Source: a virus. From it: 53,873 nt of DNA. The notes beneath the pieces were generated by a model that was not told the DNA's origin, made no database searches, and worked only from the letters and a program-made list of their open reading frames with translations. Positions within the stretch are counted from its first letter, which is position 1; each line of letters starts with the position of its first letter. A program made the position numbers and the translations under genes. This document shows positions 23,819 to 30,837 of this stretch, piece by piece. The stretch is taken from IMG/VR virus record IMGVR_UViG_3300004805_000008, positions 1-53,873 of that record; one strand, given 5' to 3'.

Positions 23819-24310
23819 ATGACTAAACCCACTATATTTACTCAGATTAACGAGGCCTATAGTTCTATGACTAATCCTTCCGATGTATTGAAGGAAGGCC
23901 AGGACTTCCTTGGCGCTGTACCGGCTCCTATTGTTGGTTCCGATCCTAGAACTAGACCTTTATCTCAGGAAGATGAAAATATTCCAGATGAGCAAGAGGA
24001 TCCTACAGTACATGACGATATACTCTCCTCTTTTGATTCCATTTTCGAAAAGCAATTTTCACAGGCTCAAAAGAATGTTCTTCGTAATCGATTAGCTGGA
24101 AAAAGTAGAGCAATGATAGCAAAGCAATTCAATACTACTACACATGCTATTTATGTAATTGAAAAATCTATTATAGAACTTCTACAATCAGCTCTATCAA
24201 AAGAATTTCCACACCTAAATCGAGTCACTAATCCTAGTTTACTGGGGTTGAACGATACCTCCAGAAAAGCTAGACCAGCAAGAGTCTCCACCATAGATTT
24301 ACCTGAATAA
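23819..24310 (+). CDS. Helix-turn-helix protein with putative head-processing site (163 aa)
   Basis: Residues about 78-125 (FSQAQKNVLRNRLAGKSRAMIAKQFN...) read as a tetrahelical HTH of the sigma region 4/LuxR type: an initial helix, then GKSRAMIAKQFNTTTHAIYVIEKSI as the HTH. It therefore probably binds DNA. The N-terminus carries I10-N11-E12|A13, which fits the prohead-protease rule, followed by an acidic linker. It lies right after the capsid gene behind its own late-motif copy. It may be packaged and delivered with the DNA, or be a late regulator; neither is proven. Confidence 0.7.
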   Translation: MTKPTIFTQINEAYSSMTNPSDVLKEGQDFLGAVPAPIVGSDPRTRPLSQEDENIPDEQEDPTVHDDILSSFDSIFEKQFSQAQKNVLRNRLAGKSRAMIAKQFNTTTHAIYVIEKSIIELLQSALSKEFPHLNRVTNPSLLGLNDTSRKARPARVSTIDLPE

Positions 24311-24329
24311 CCCTACGCTTTCCATCTAA

Positions 24330-24364
24330 ATGGCCGATACTACTATAAATAGGGTATCGGCCAT
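24330..24364 (+). promoter_or_regulatory. Hairpin with TATAAATA in its loop, covering the HNH ribosome-binding site
   Basis: ATGGCCGATAC (24330-24340) pairs perfectly with GTATCGGCCAT (24354-24364), the base before the HNH start codon. The loop holds the T4 late promoter core TATAAATA (24344-24351). AGGG (24351-24354), the only Shine-Dalgarno candidate, lies at the loop/stem edge. Read-through transcripts would hide the start region; transcripts started from the loop promoter would not form the hairpin. Confidence 0.7.
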
Positions 24365-24919
24365 ATGATTTATAGGATTGGTAAAATATACGGACTACTC
24401 AAGGTTTTAGCACTCGACACTACGAAAAAGAGACGCTCTTTTCATTGTCAGTGTTCATGTGGTAATATGCTGTCAGTTAGAAGCACGGATTTCATGAGAA
24501 CTACCTCTTGCGGTTGTTTAGTCCGAGAACTTAGACTAAAGAAAAAAGAGAATAACCCCAGTACTTGCTTTGGCTCTAAGAGAGAGCGACTGTTCTACTA
24601 CAAAGCGACTCGTAATCTATTTGAAGAGATCCGCCATAGAGATAATCACCATTGCGTATTCTGTAGTGCTGAGACTAACCTTCACGTTCATCATATATTA
24701 AGAAAAGGTCAGTATCCTCAGTATCGTTTATGTCCAGAGAATCTAGTTACCTTATGTGAGAAATGCCATCTCTGGTCTGCTCACGGTGGAAATACTAGTA
24801 CTTGTGATATAGATATTGCAAATGAATTATTACACATAGTATTCGACAACTCTCGAACTTATACTGTAAACCCATTAGTTATTAAAGCAACACTTGAGTC
24901 CTTTAAGGGAGTTTTATGA
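24365..24919 (+). CDS. HNH homing endonuclease, free-standing
   Basis: The N-terminal 55 residues form a zinc module typical of phage HNH proteins (IGKIYGLLKV..., HCQCSCGN, TTSCGCL). The HNH nuclease follows: HHCVFCSAETNLHVHHILRKG with the H-H pair, then NLVTLCEKCHLWSAH, with two CxxC half-sites binding the structural zinc. Such genes spread by cutting related phage DNA. It overlaps the dNMP kinase gene by ATGA. Arg codons are mostly AGA and CGT mixed. Its unusual hairpin/late promoter control recalls T4 homing endonucleases. Confidence 0.88.
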   Translation: MIYRIGKIYGLLKVLALDTTKKRRSFHCQCSCGNMLSVRSTDFMRTTSCGCLVRELRLKKKENNPSTCFGSKRERLFYYKATRNLFEEIRHRDNHHCVFCSAETNLHVHHILRKGQYPQYRLCPENLVTLCEKCHLWSAHGGNTSTCDIDIANELLHIVFDNSRTYTVNPLVIKATLESFKGVL

Positions 24920-25620
24920 GTTCAATCATTATGCCATCAGCCCGAAATAGTAATAGTTTGAGAATAGCGTTTTCTGGTAAGATGAGAAGTGGTAAGGAAG
25001 AAGCGATGAAGTTTCTAAATGAGAAGTATTTTGGCCACGCAGCCTTTGGTATTAACTTTGCAGATCCTCTTTATACCTTATGTAACACTGTTCAGGCTTA
25101 TTGTGGATTCCCTGTAGAGAAGGATAGAGGTCTTCTTCAGTTCCTTGGTACGGATTACGGTAGAGCAAAGGATCCTGATGTATGGATCAAGAAGCTTTTT
25201 GCTGATATTGAGTGTTACCATAGAGATAAGACTGTTATGATTGGTGATGCTAGATTTGCTAATGAGATGGATGCTTGTCGAGAAAGAAAGATTCCAGTCA
25301 TTAAGATTGAAGCAAGCGATGAAGTTAGATTAGCAAGAGGCGCTGATAGGGATAAACTTCACCACTCTTCTGAACTGGATATGGATACCTATGAGAACTA
25401 CGACTTCATAGTTGAGAACAATGGCAGTTTAGTTGAGTTTCACGCTAAGTTGGATATTCTTTTTGGGGATATTCTTTCCCTCGTAACTAATATGGTTAGA
25501 CCCGCACAAACTAATGCCGCCGGATCTCCATTAAAGATAGAACTAATTGATGAAGTACTTGCTCAAAGCGGTATTTCTTCGGGTGTTCGTATTACTGCCA
25601 GCGGTTTGTATTTACCCTGA
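24916..25620 (+). CDS. Deoxynucleoside monophosphate kinase (T4 gp1-like)
   Basis: Phosphorylates dNMPs to dNDPs for phage DNA synthesis. The P-loop FSGKMRSGKEEA (residues 19-30) resembles SGVKRSGKDT of T4 gp1, with an acidic residue after the Lys. GDARFANEMDACRERK fits the conserved D-x-RF-x-NE segment, and IVENNGSLVEF is the late strand typical of the family. Length 234 against 241 in T4. The ATG overlaps the HNH stop (ATGA) and has AAGGGAG upstream. The last 45 residues are not obviously part of the kinase fold. Confidence 0.82.
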   Translation: MSSIIMPSARNSNSLRIAFSGKMRSGKEEAMKFLNEKYFGHAAFGINFADPLYTLCNTVQAYCGFPVEKDRGLLQFLGTDYGRAKDPDVWIKKLFADIECYHRDKTVMIGDARFANEMDACRERKIPVIKIEASDEVRLARGADRDKLHHSSELDMDTYENYDFIVENNGSLVEFHAKLDILFGDILSLVTNMVRPAQTNAAGSPLKIELIDEVLAQSGISSGVRITASGLYLP

Positions 25621-25630
25621 TTAAATAGGT

Positions 25631-25645
25631 TAATTAAGTTTATGG
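25631..25645 (+). promoter_or_regulatory. Late-motif copy overlapping the start of a small basic gene
   Basis: TAATTAAGTTTATGG; here the ATG (25642) falls inside the motif span, so a transcript from it would be leaderless or belong to genes further on. Function is doubtful for this copy. Confidence 0.25.
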
Positions 25646-25809
25646 CGAAACCTAAGAAAAAGCTAACTAAAAATGAATTATACAAGGCCATGAAAGGGAC
25701 TAAGTCTCCCGCTCATGCCACTAAGGTCATTCCGAATAAGAAGAAACACAACGCCAAACCTGGAATCGTTGTTCAGTTCGATAATTCGGATATTGGTATC
25801 GGTGATTAA
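25642..25809 (+). CDS. Small basic protein (55 aa)
   Basis: Begins MAKPKKKLTKNELYKAMKG and ends VVQFDNSDIGIGD. The first 38 residues carry about 14 Lys/His, suggesting nucleic-acid or polyanion binding; the tail is acidic. AGG lies 12 nt before the ATG. It fills the gap between the dNMP kinase and tail-tube genes in the same direction. The codon pattern (AAG, GCC, ATC) matches the neighbouring late genes, supporting it as real. Function unknown. Confidence 0.6.
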   Translation: MAKPKKKLTKNELYKAMKGTKSPAHATKVIPNKKKHNAKPGIVVQFDNSDIGIGD

Positions 25810-25851
25810 TTGTGCCGGACAGTCAGCGATTGGATGTCGTATAAACAAAAT

Positions 25852-25867
25852 GAATTAATTGTAGTGG
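25852..25867 (+). promoter_or_regulatory. Late-promoter-like motif before tail tube gene
   Basis: GAATTAATTGTAGTGG, 58 nt before ATG 25926; longer leader than most copies. Confidence 0.45.
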
Positions 25868-25925
25868 TTTAATAATAGTTATTGCCCCGTTTCAGTAGTT
25901 CAAACACCTAGAAGGAGTAACACAT

Positions 25926-26432
25926 ATGTCTGAAAGGCTCATGGGTTGGACGTCAAATGTCCAACTGCCCAAAGCACTTAACCGTTTCGAAGTTTTATTC
26001 TCTGACGATGACCTTCGTCTAACTTGCCACAGCGCAACCATTCCAAACTTTACTGTCGGTGAGACTCCTATCGCTCGTATGCATAATGTATACAAGGTAG
26101 CTGGCGCACAGATTAAGTTTGAAAAGGTCGACTTCAAGTTCTACGACTTCGTTGACAATAAGGCTGGCAAGAAGATTGATGATTGGTGGAAGCAAGTTTA
26201 TAATATCAACACTTCTTTAATGGGCTTTCCTGGCCAGTATAAGAGAAACCTTACCCTTCTGATGTATGGTCCTGACCACTCAGTAGTTGAAAGTTGGTTG
26301 TTAGTTGGTTGCTTCCCTACCAGTATTACTCGTCAGCCCCTTGATTGGAAGACTGGCGATGCTGTGCAGGAAGTATCGCTCTCGGTTTCAATTGACGAAG
26401 CCAAGTTAGTACTCTCTGGATCAGCTACTTAA
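25926..26432 (+). CDS. Tail tube protein (gp19-like)
   Basis: Polymerises into the inner tail tube. At 168 aa it matches T4 gp19 (163). Segments typical of the family: an N-terminal FEVLFS strand, CHSATIPNFTVGETPIARMHNVYKVAG (the loop before the first hairpin), FYDFVDNKAGKKIDDWWKQVYN (the central helix) and the C-terminal strand VQEVSLSVSIDEAKL. AGAAGGAG lies 7-8 nt before the ATG. Codon bias is high-expression type. It is followed by a terminator and then the sheath gene. Confidence 0.85.
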   Translation: MSERLMGWTSNVQLPKALNRFEVLFSDDDLRLTCHSATIPNFTVGETPIARMHNVYKVAGAQIKFEKVDFKFYDFVDNKAGKKIDDWWKQVYNINTSLMGFPGQYKRNLTLLMYGPDHSVVESWLLVGCFPTSITRQPLDWKTGDAVQEVSLSVSIDEAKLVLSGSAT

Positions 26433-26455
26433 GCATATGAATTCTTTTGAAGACT

Positions 26456-26488
26456 GCCCCGATTATTTTTAGTCGGGGTATTCTTTTG
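26456..26488 (+). terminator. Intrinsic terminator after tail tube gene
   Basis: GCCCCGA (26456-26462) pairs with TCGGGGT (26473-26479), extended by TT/AG inside, followed by TTCTTTT. Confidence 0.8.
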
Positions 26489-26504
26489 TAATTAAATGTG
26501 TGTG
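26489..26504 (+). promoter_or_regulatory. Late-promoter-like motif, first copy before sheath gene
   Basis: TAATTAAATGTGTGTG, directly after the tail-tube terminator. Confidence 0.4.
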
Positions 26505-26512
26505 AGTTCCAA

Positions 26513-26529
26513 TAATTAAGTTTAGTAAC
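26513..26529 (+). promoter_or_regulatory. Late-promoter-like motif, second copy before sheath gene
   Basis: TAATTAAGTTTAGTAAC, 28 nt before ATG 26558; two copies 24 nt apart precede this highly expressed gene. Confidence 0.45.
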
Positions 26530-26557
26530 ACTTATAGCCATTAAAAGGAAATTAACA

Positions 26558-29170
26558 ATGACAACATTCGTTTCAGCAGGTGTTTATTCCGTAGAGAAGG
26601 ACCTAAGTCAGTACGTCAGTGACCTTTCCTCTACCATCCTAGGGTTAGTAGGCACCTCTGAAATCGGTCCCACTAACACTCCTGTTCTAATCACTTCACC
26701 TCAAGAATACAAAGATATCTTCGGCGGTATTAGTTCAAAGCATTACATGGGATACGCTGCTGACGCTTACCTGAAGAAGGGCAACTTACTTTGGGTAAAC
26801 CGAGTAAGTCCTTCAGATGCCTCCAAAGCAATCAGTGCCTTCCTACTACCTAGCGGGTATTCTAACTACGCTGGTGACTGGGTTCTTTCGGCCCAGACTG
26901 CTACCGATCTAACCTTTACTCTTAGCGATAGTACTGGAGTAACTGGTGCTGACAAGGTAGTAAAGCTTGACTCTTCTACTCTTATCCCTGGTTTTGACTT
27001 TACTGACTCCGCTCAGACCGCTTATGCTAATGGTAAGCTTGGCGCCGATCTTTCAACCTTCGTAGGTAACTCTGCTATTGTCGGTAATGTCTTTACTGTA
27101 TCTCTCGGTTCTGGCCGTGGCACTTCAGCGTCAATCACTTCAGTAATTAACGATGGTGGCTCGCCTGCAGTAACCGTACCTATCTCAGCCTTTGCTTCAA
27201 ATAACTCTCCTGCTACAGCCTTTGCTACTGGCTCTATCGTAGCTTCAGCTGCTGCCGTTACTAGCACGTTAACCATTGGTATCACTGCTGATGCCCGTCC
27301 TATCAATATCGTAGCATCGGGTGTAAAGAATACAGCAATGGTCACTTCTCTAAAGGCTTTCGACTTCTCCGTACTAGAGACTACCTTGAGCACTCCTCTT
27401 GGTACAGCCCCTACCGCCCTAGTTGGTACTCTTCCCTTAGTAGCCGCCGATGCTTCCTACAATATGGACCTGATCGCTGCTTGGGTAGCTTGCTTACTTG
27501 CTGCTTGTAACTCAACTGCCAATCTTGCAGCACACACTAGTTTGACTGCTTGGCTCACTGTAGTTAAGTACACCCTAGCTTCTGGTCTATTCGGTATCGG
27601 TTCTGCTACTGGTGGTGTTAAGAGCGTAACAACTCTTAAGGATGCCGCAAGTTTAGTAATCGAGGTTCAGCTTGAGTCTGTAGTAGCTGGCGTTAACGGT
27701 ATTTCTGATTATCCTTCAGTTGGTGCCGGTACTGGTTTAGTTGTTGTTTCTCAGTCAATCTCCGGTAAGTTTACTACCTCAGCCTATCGTCCTAGCTGGA
27801 AGATGGAGTCTGCTGGTGCAGTATTTGTACCTACCGTAATCAAGATCTCAAGTCTTGGTGAAGCTGATGCAAGCAACACTGCAGTAACCTTGACTATTGA
27901 TGAGACTAATGTAACTACTCAGCAAGAACAGAACTACACTCTTAAGGTTTATGAGCGTATTGCTTCTACTAACATTCCCTCAACTTCATACAGATTAGCT
28001 GACTTCCAGTTAGTTGAACAGTTTGACGGTACTATTGCTAGCATTCAGTCCAAGGTAGTATCTGCTTCACGTAGAATCGCTCTGAAGATTGACTATTCAA
28101 CTACTGATTCGGTTAACATTACTACTGGTGTTGTTACTCCTGGCGTAACTACCGATAGCTTAGTTCACACTCCTGTTCTCATCACTTCCGAGACTGGTAT
28201 TGGTGCTGCAACTTGCTTCACTGTTACCTTAGGTGCTGGCGGTTACGATATGACCCTAGTAAATACTTTAGTTGGTGGCTCCCCCGGTACTGTGGTTAAC
28301 AAGTATGATATTATCGGTGATGCTGCTCTTAGAACTGGTATCTATGCTTTCGCTAATCCTGAAATGATTGATATCAATGTCCTTTCTGCTCCGGGTTGGT
28401 CCGCTGATCCCGCAGTAGCCAAGGCCATGACTGCCCTAGCCGAGTTCCGTGGTGACGCAATCGCACTGATTGATTCTCCCTTTGGCCTAAGTGTTCAGAA
28501 CGTTGTCGATTACAGAAAGAACATCCTAAATATCAATAGTTCCTACTCTGCCATGTACTACCCTTGGGTTAAGATTACCGATGCTGTAAATAAGAAGGAT
28601 ATCTTTGTTCCTCCCACCGGTATGGTAGCTGCTCAGTATGCTTACACAGATCAGGTTGCTGACGTATTCTACGCTCCCGCTGGTAGAACCCGTGGTACTC
28701 TGACTGAGGCTCTTGCTGTTGAGCGCACTCTTACTCAGGGCCAGCGTGACATTCTTGCTCTTAACCAGATCAACCCCATCCATTCTGAGGCTGGTTATGG
28801 TATCTATATCAAGGGCCAGAGGACTCTACAGACTGCAACTACTGCTCTTGACCGTGTAAATGTTCGTAGACTCCTTCTCAAGCTTCGTAAGGTTGTCGCT
28901 AGTGCTTCTAAGTCCTTCGAGTTCGAGCCTGGTGACTCTATTACCGCACAGAAGCTCAAGCAAGTAGCTGAGACAGTTCTAGAAGATCATCTCCGTAGAG
29001 GTGCCATTAACAGCTACACAGTTGATGTTGGTCCTAATGTTAATACTCCCTTAGTTCGTGAGAATAACGAACTCCGTATGAACATCAGTCTTGTTCCTAC
29101 TAAGACTGCTGAAGTAATTATTGAAACGTACTTGATCCAGAATCAGGGCGGTGGTATTAGTTTAGTATAG
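26558..29170 (+). CDS. Tail sheath protein (gp18-like)
   Basis: Contractile outer tail. The N-terminal segment GVYSVEKDLSQYV...ILGLVGTSEIGPTNTPVLITS (about 8-48) and YAADAYLKKGNLLWVNRV (about 66-84) is classic sheath. The C-terminal domain from about residue 610 (FRGDAIALIDSPFG, NRVN/VRRLLLKLRK, PLVRENNELRMNISLVPTKTAEVIIETYLI) contains the conserved sheath core. The middle (about 100-600) is a long Ser/Thr/Ala/Val-rich beta insertion, making it 870 aa against 659 in T4. AAGGAAA precedes the ATG. A terminator follows. Confidence 0.9.
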   Translation: MTTFVSAGVYSVEKDLSQYVSDLSSTILGLVGTSEIGPTNTPVLITSPQEYKDIFGGISSKHYMGYAADAYLKKGNLLWVNRVSPSDASKAISAFLLPSGYSNYAGDWVLSAQTATDLTFTLSDSTGVTGADKVVKLDSSTLIPGFDFTDSAQTAYANGKLGADLSTFVGNSAIVGNVFTVSLGSGRGTSASITSVINDGGSPAVTVPISAFASNNSPATAFATGSIVASAAAVTSTLTIGITADARPINIVASGVKNTAMVTSLKAFDFSVLETTLSTPLGTAPTALVGTLPLVAADASYNMDLIAAWVACLLAACNSTANLAAHTSLTAWLTVVKYTLASGLFGIGSATGGVKSVTTLKDAASLVIEVQLESVVAGVNGISDYPSVGAGTGLVVVSQSISGKFTTSAYRPSWKMESAGAVFVPTVIKISSLGEADASNTAVTLTIDETNVTTQQEQNYTLKVYERIASTNIPSTSYRLADFQLVEQFDGTIASIQSKVVSASRRIALKIDYSTTDSVNITTGVVTPGVTTDSLVHTPVLITSETGIGAATCFTVTLGAGGYDMTLVNTLVGGSPGTVVNKYDIIGDAALRTGIYAFANPEMIDINVLSAPGWSADPAVAKAMTALAEFRGDAIALIDSPFGLSVQNVVDYRKNILNINSSYSAMYYPWVKITDAVNKKDIFVPPTGMVAAQYAYTDQVADVFYAPAGRTRGTLTEALAVERTLTQGQRDILALNQINPIHSEAGYGIYIKGQRTLQTATTALDRVNVRRLLLKLRKVVASASKSFEFEPGDSITAQKLKQVAETVLEDHLRRGAINSYTVDVGPNVNTPLVRENNELRMNISLVPTKTAEVIIETYLIQNQGGGISLV

Positions 29171-29209
29171 TAGAACGTTATTGGTAAAGTATTACTGATT
29201 CTGGATTAT

Positions 29210-29241
29210 AAGAGCCGACCTAAAAAATCGGCTCTTATTTT
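29210..29241 (+). terminator. Intrinsic terminator after sheath gene
   Basis: AAGAGCCGA (29210-29218) pairs perfectly with TCGGCTCTT (29228-29236), followed by ATTTTG. Confidence 0.85.
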
Positions 29242-29260
29242 GAATTAAATACATACAAGG
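29242..29260 (+). promoter_or_regulatory. Late-promoter-like motif after sheath terminator
   Basis: GAATTAAATACATACAAGG, 8 nt before ATG 29269; AAGGA is the ribosome-binding site. Confidence 0.5.
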
Positions 29261-29268
29261 ATCGCTTC

Positions 29269-30837
29269 ATGCCAGATCTGTTTCCAGGATTTACTCCTCC
29301 TACTGGGTTCACCCCAGCTCCTTTGGTCAATAGTTCACTAGGAAACTTATCCATACCCTCGTTAACTCCATCTCAGCAATTTGGTGGAACTTTGGGAACT
29401 ACGGATGGGGTTACAGTAAATCCTACCTTTACTGGTATGGGTGGAAATTTACCAGAGAATCCTGACTTCTCTATACCACAAAACGATGGTATGACTTATG
29501 CTAACCCTGATGGTTCTCTCTATACTCCGTATCCTACTACTGGTAACATTAATGAATCTGGCTATTCAGTTCCATCATCTCCTGTAAATACTGGATGGGC
29601 TCCCGGATTAGCCAATATCACCACTAACTTTGATTACAGTAAATATACTTCCGCTGAATCTGCTGCTTCCTTCGGTTCTGCAGTACCTACGGCAGGTCAA
29701 TCTATAGTAAATGGATTAACAAGAGCATTACCAGCAGGATTTAGAACTGACGTTCAGTTAATTTCAGACTTTAGATTAGGTACTTTCTTACGTAGACACG
29801 GTAACTTAACGGGTGACCAAGCCTCGATGCTTGACGGTGCTCTTGATTTTGTAAGAAGCGACTCAGCCTCCGTATCTCCACATGCTAACTTTTCTATTGA
29901 TTATACTAAGAATTTTATTCCTATTATTATAAAGACTCAGTTTAATATAGATAGAACTACTGAAGGTAATCCAAAGCCTTTTTATATCGTCTTTGATTCT
30001 ACTCCAGAGGCTATCAGTTTTAGTAAGAGTGCTTCCTGGAATCCGCAATCGTTCTACGGAAGACCTGAACCTGTTCAAATCTATGCCTCCTCTGGCTCTG
30101 TTTCCTTTAGTTTAACCGGTACTTTCTTTTCAGTAAATGCAATAGATCATAATGATAAATTAAATTTATCTAATCGTTTGTTGGCTCTAACAACTCCATC
30201 TAAATACCATTTAATGCCTTCCCCAGTAGAAGTTAAGATAGGTGAATGGAAACACTTACGATGTATTGTAACCGATGTAAGAGTAGACTATAAGGGACCT
30301 TGGTGGATTCCCATTATGGATGATGTTGCTAATCCTCTCACTAAACAATCCTCTGCTAACCAAGCTATTAATGGATCCACCGAACGAGTTACCACTCCAT
30401 ATATGCTTCCTTCACATGCTCCTTATATCTATGAAGCCACTTTTAACTTTACTGTAGTTAGTGAACTTAATAGTGTTCAATATGCTGAAGATATTATGAA
30501 GTCAGGTTGGAACGGTGGCCTGGGAACGGTATCTAGTAATGCATGGACTGCTCAGATTACCTCGGATGCTATACAAACCAATTCGACGTGGAATGCAATG
30601 AAGGGCGATAATAATATAGTCTCTGGCGGTATTATCTACAACAACACTAGAGAGAAGATAGATGATAGTACTTGGAGTAATATAGAATATCTTCGAAGTC
30701 TTGGATTGGCTCAAGATACTAGTGGAGGAACTAATGTTGGGCCTATGGGCTTGATTACTTCAGGACTAACTGCGTCAATTACAGGGCTTATTAATAACCG
30801 ATTCGGTAATCAAATAAGTAGGATACTAGGTAAATAA
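29269..30837 (+). CDS. Baseplate / tail-tube adaptor protein (tentative, gp54/gp53-like)
   Basis: Residues 1-115 are Pro/Gly/Asn-rich and probably unstructured. The folded part contains FSKSASWNPQSFYGRPEPVQIYASSG followed by VSFSLTGTFF. This W...GRPEPV...F-S-F pattern recurs in baseplate proteins that cap or initiate the tail tube in T4-like and other myophages. A later YEATFNFTVVSEL strand and a Gly/Asn-rich tail fit the same type. It follows the sheath and abuts the hub gene (1-nt TAATG overlap), which supports a baseplate role. The exact T4 counterpart is uncertain. Confidence 0.6.
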   Translation: MPDLFPGFTPPTGFTPAPLVNSSLGNLSIPSLTPSQQFGGTLGTTDGVTVNPTFTGMGGNLPENPDFSIPQNDGMTYANPDGSLYTPYPTTGNINESGYSVPSSPVNTGWAPGLANITTNFDYSKYTSAESAASFGSAVPTAGQSIVNGLTRALPAGFRTDVQLISDFRLGTFLRRHGNLTGDQASMLDGALDFVRSDSASVSPHANFSIDYTKNFIPIIIKTQFNIDRTTEGNPKPFYIVFDSTPEAISFSKSASWNPQSFYGRPEPVQIYASSGSVSFSLTGTFFSVNAIDHNDKLNLSNRLLALTTPSKYHLMPSPVEVKIGEWKHLRCIVTDVRVDYKGPWWIPIMDDVANPLTKQSSANQAINGSTERVTTPYMLPSHAPYIYEATFNFTVVSELNSVQYAEDIMKSGWNGGLGTVSSNAWTAQITSDAIQTNSTWNAMKGDNNIVSGGIIYNNTREKIDDSTWSNIEYLRSLGLAQDTSGGTNVGPMGLITSGLTASITGLINNRFGNQISRILGK

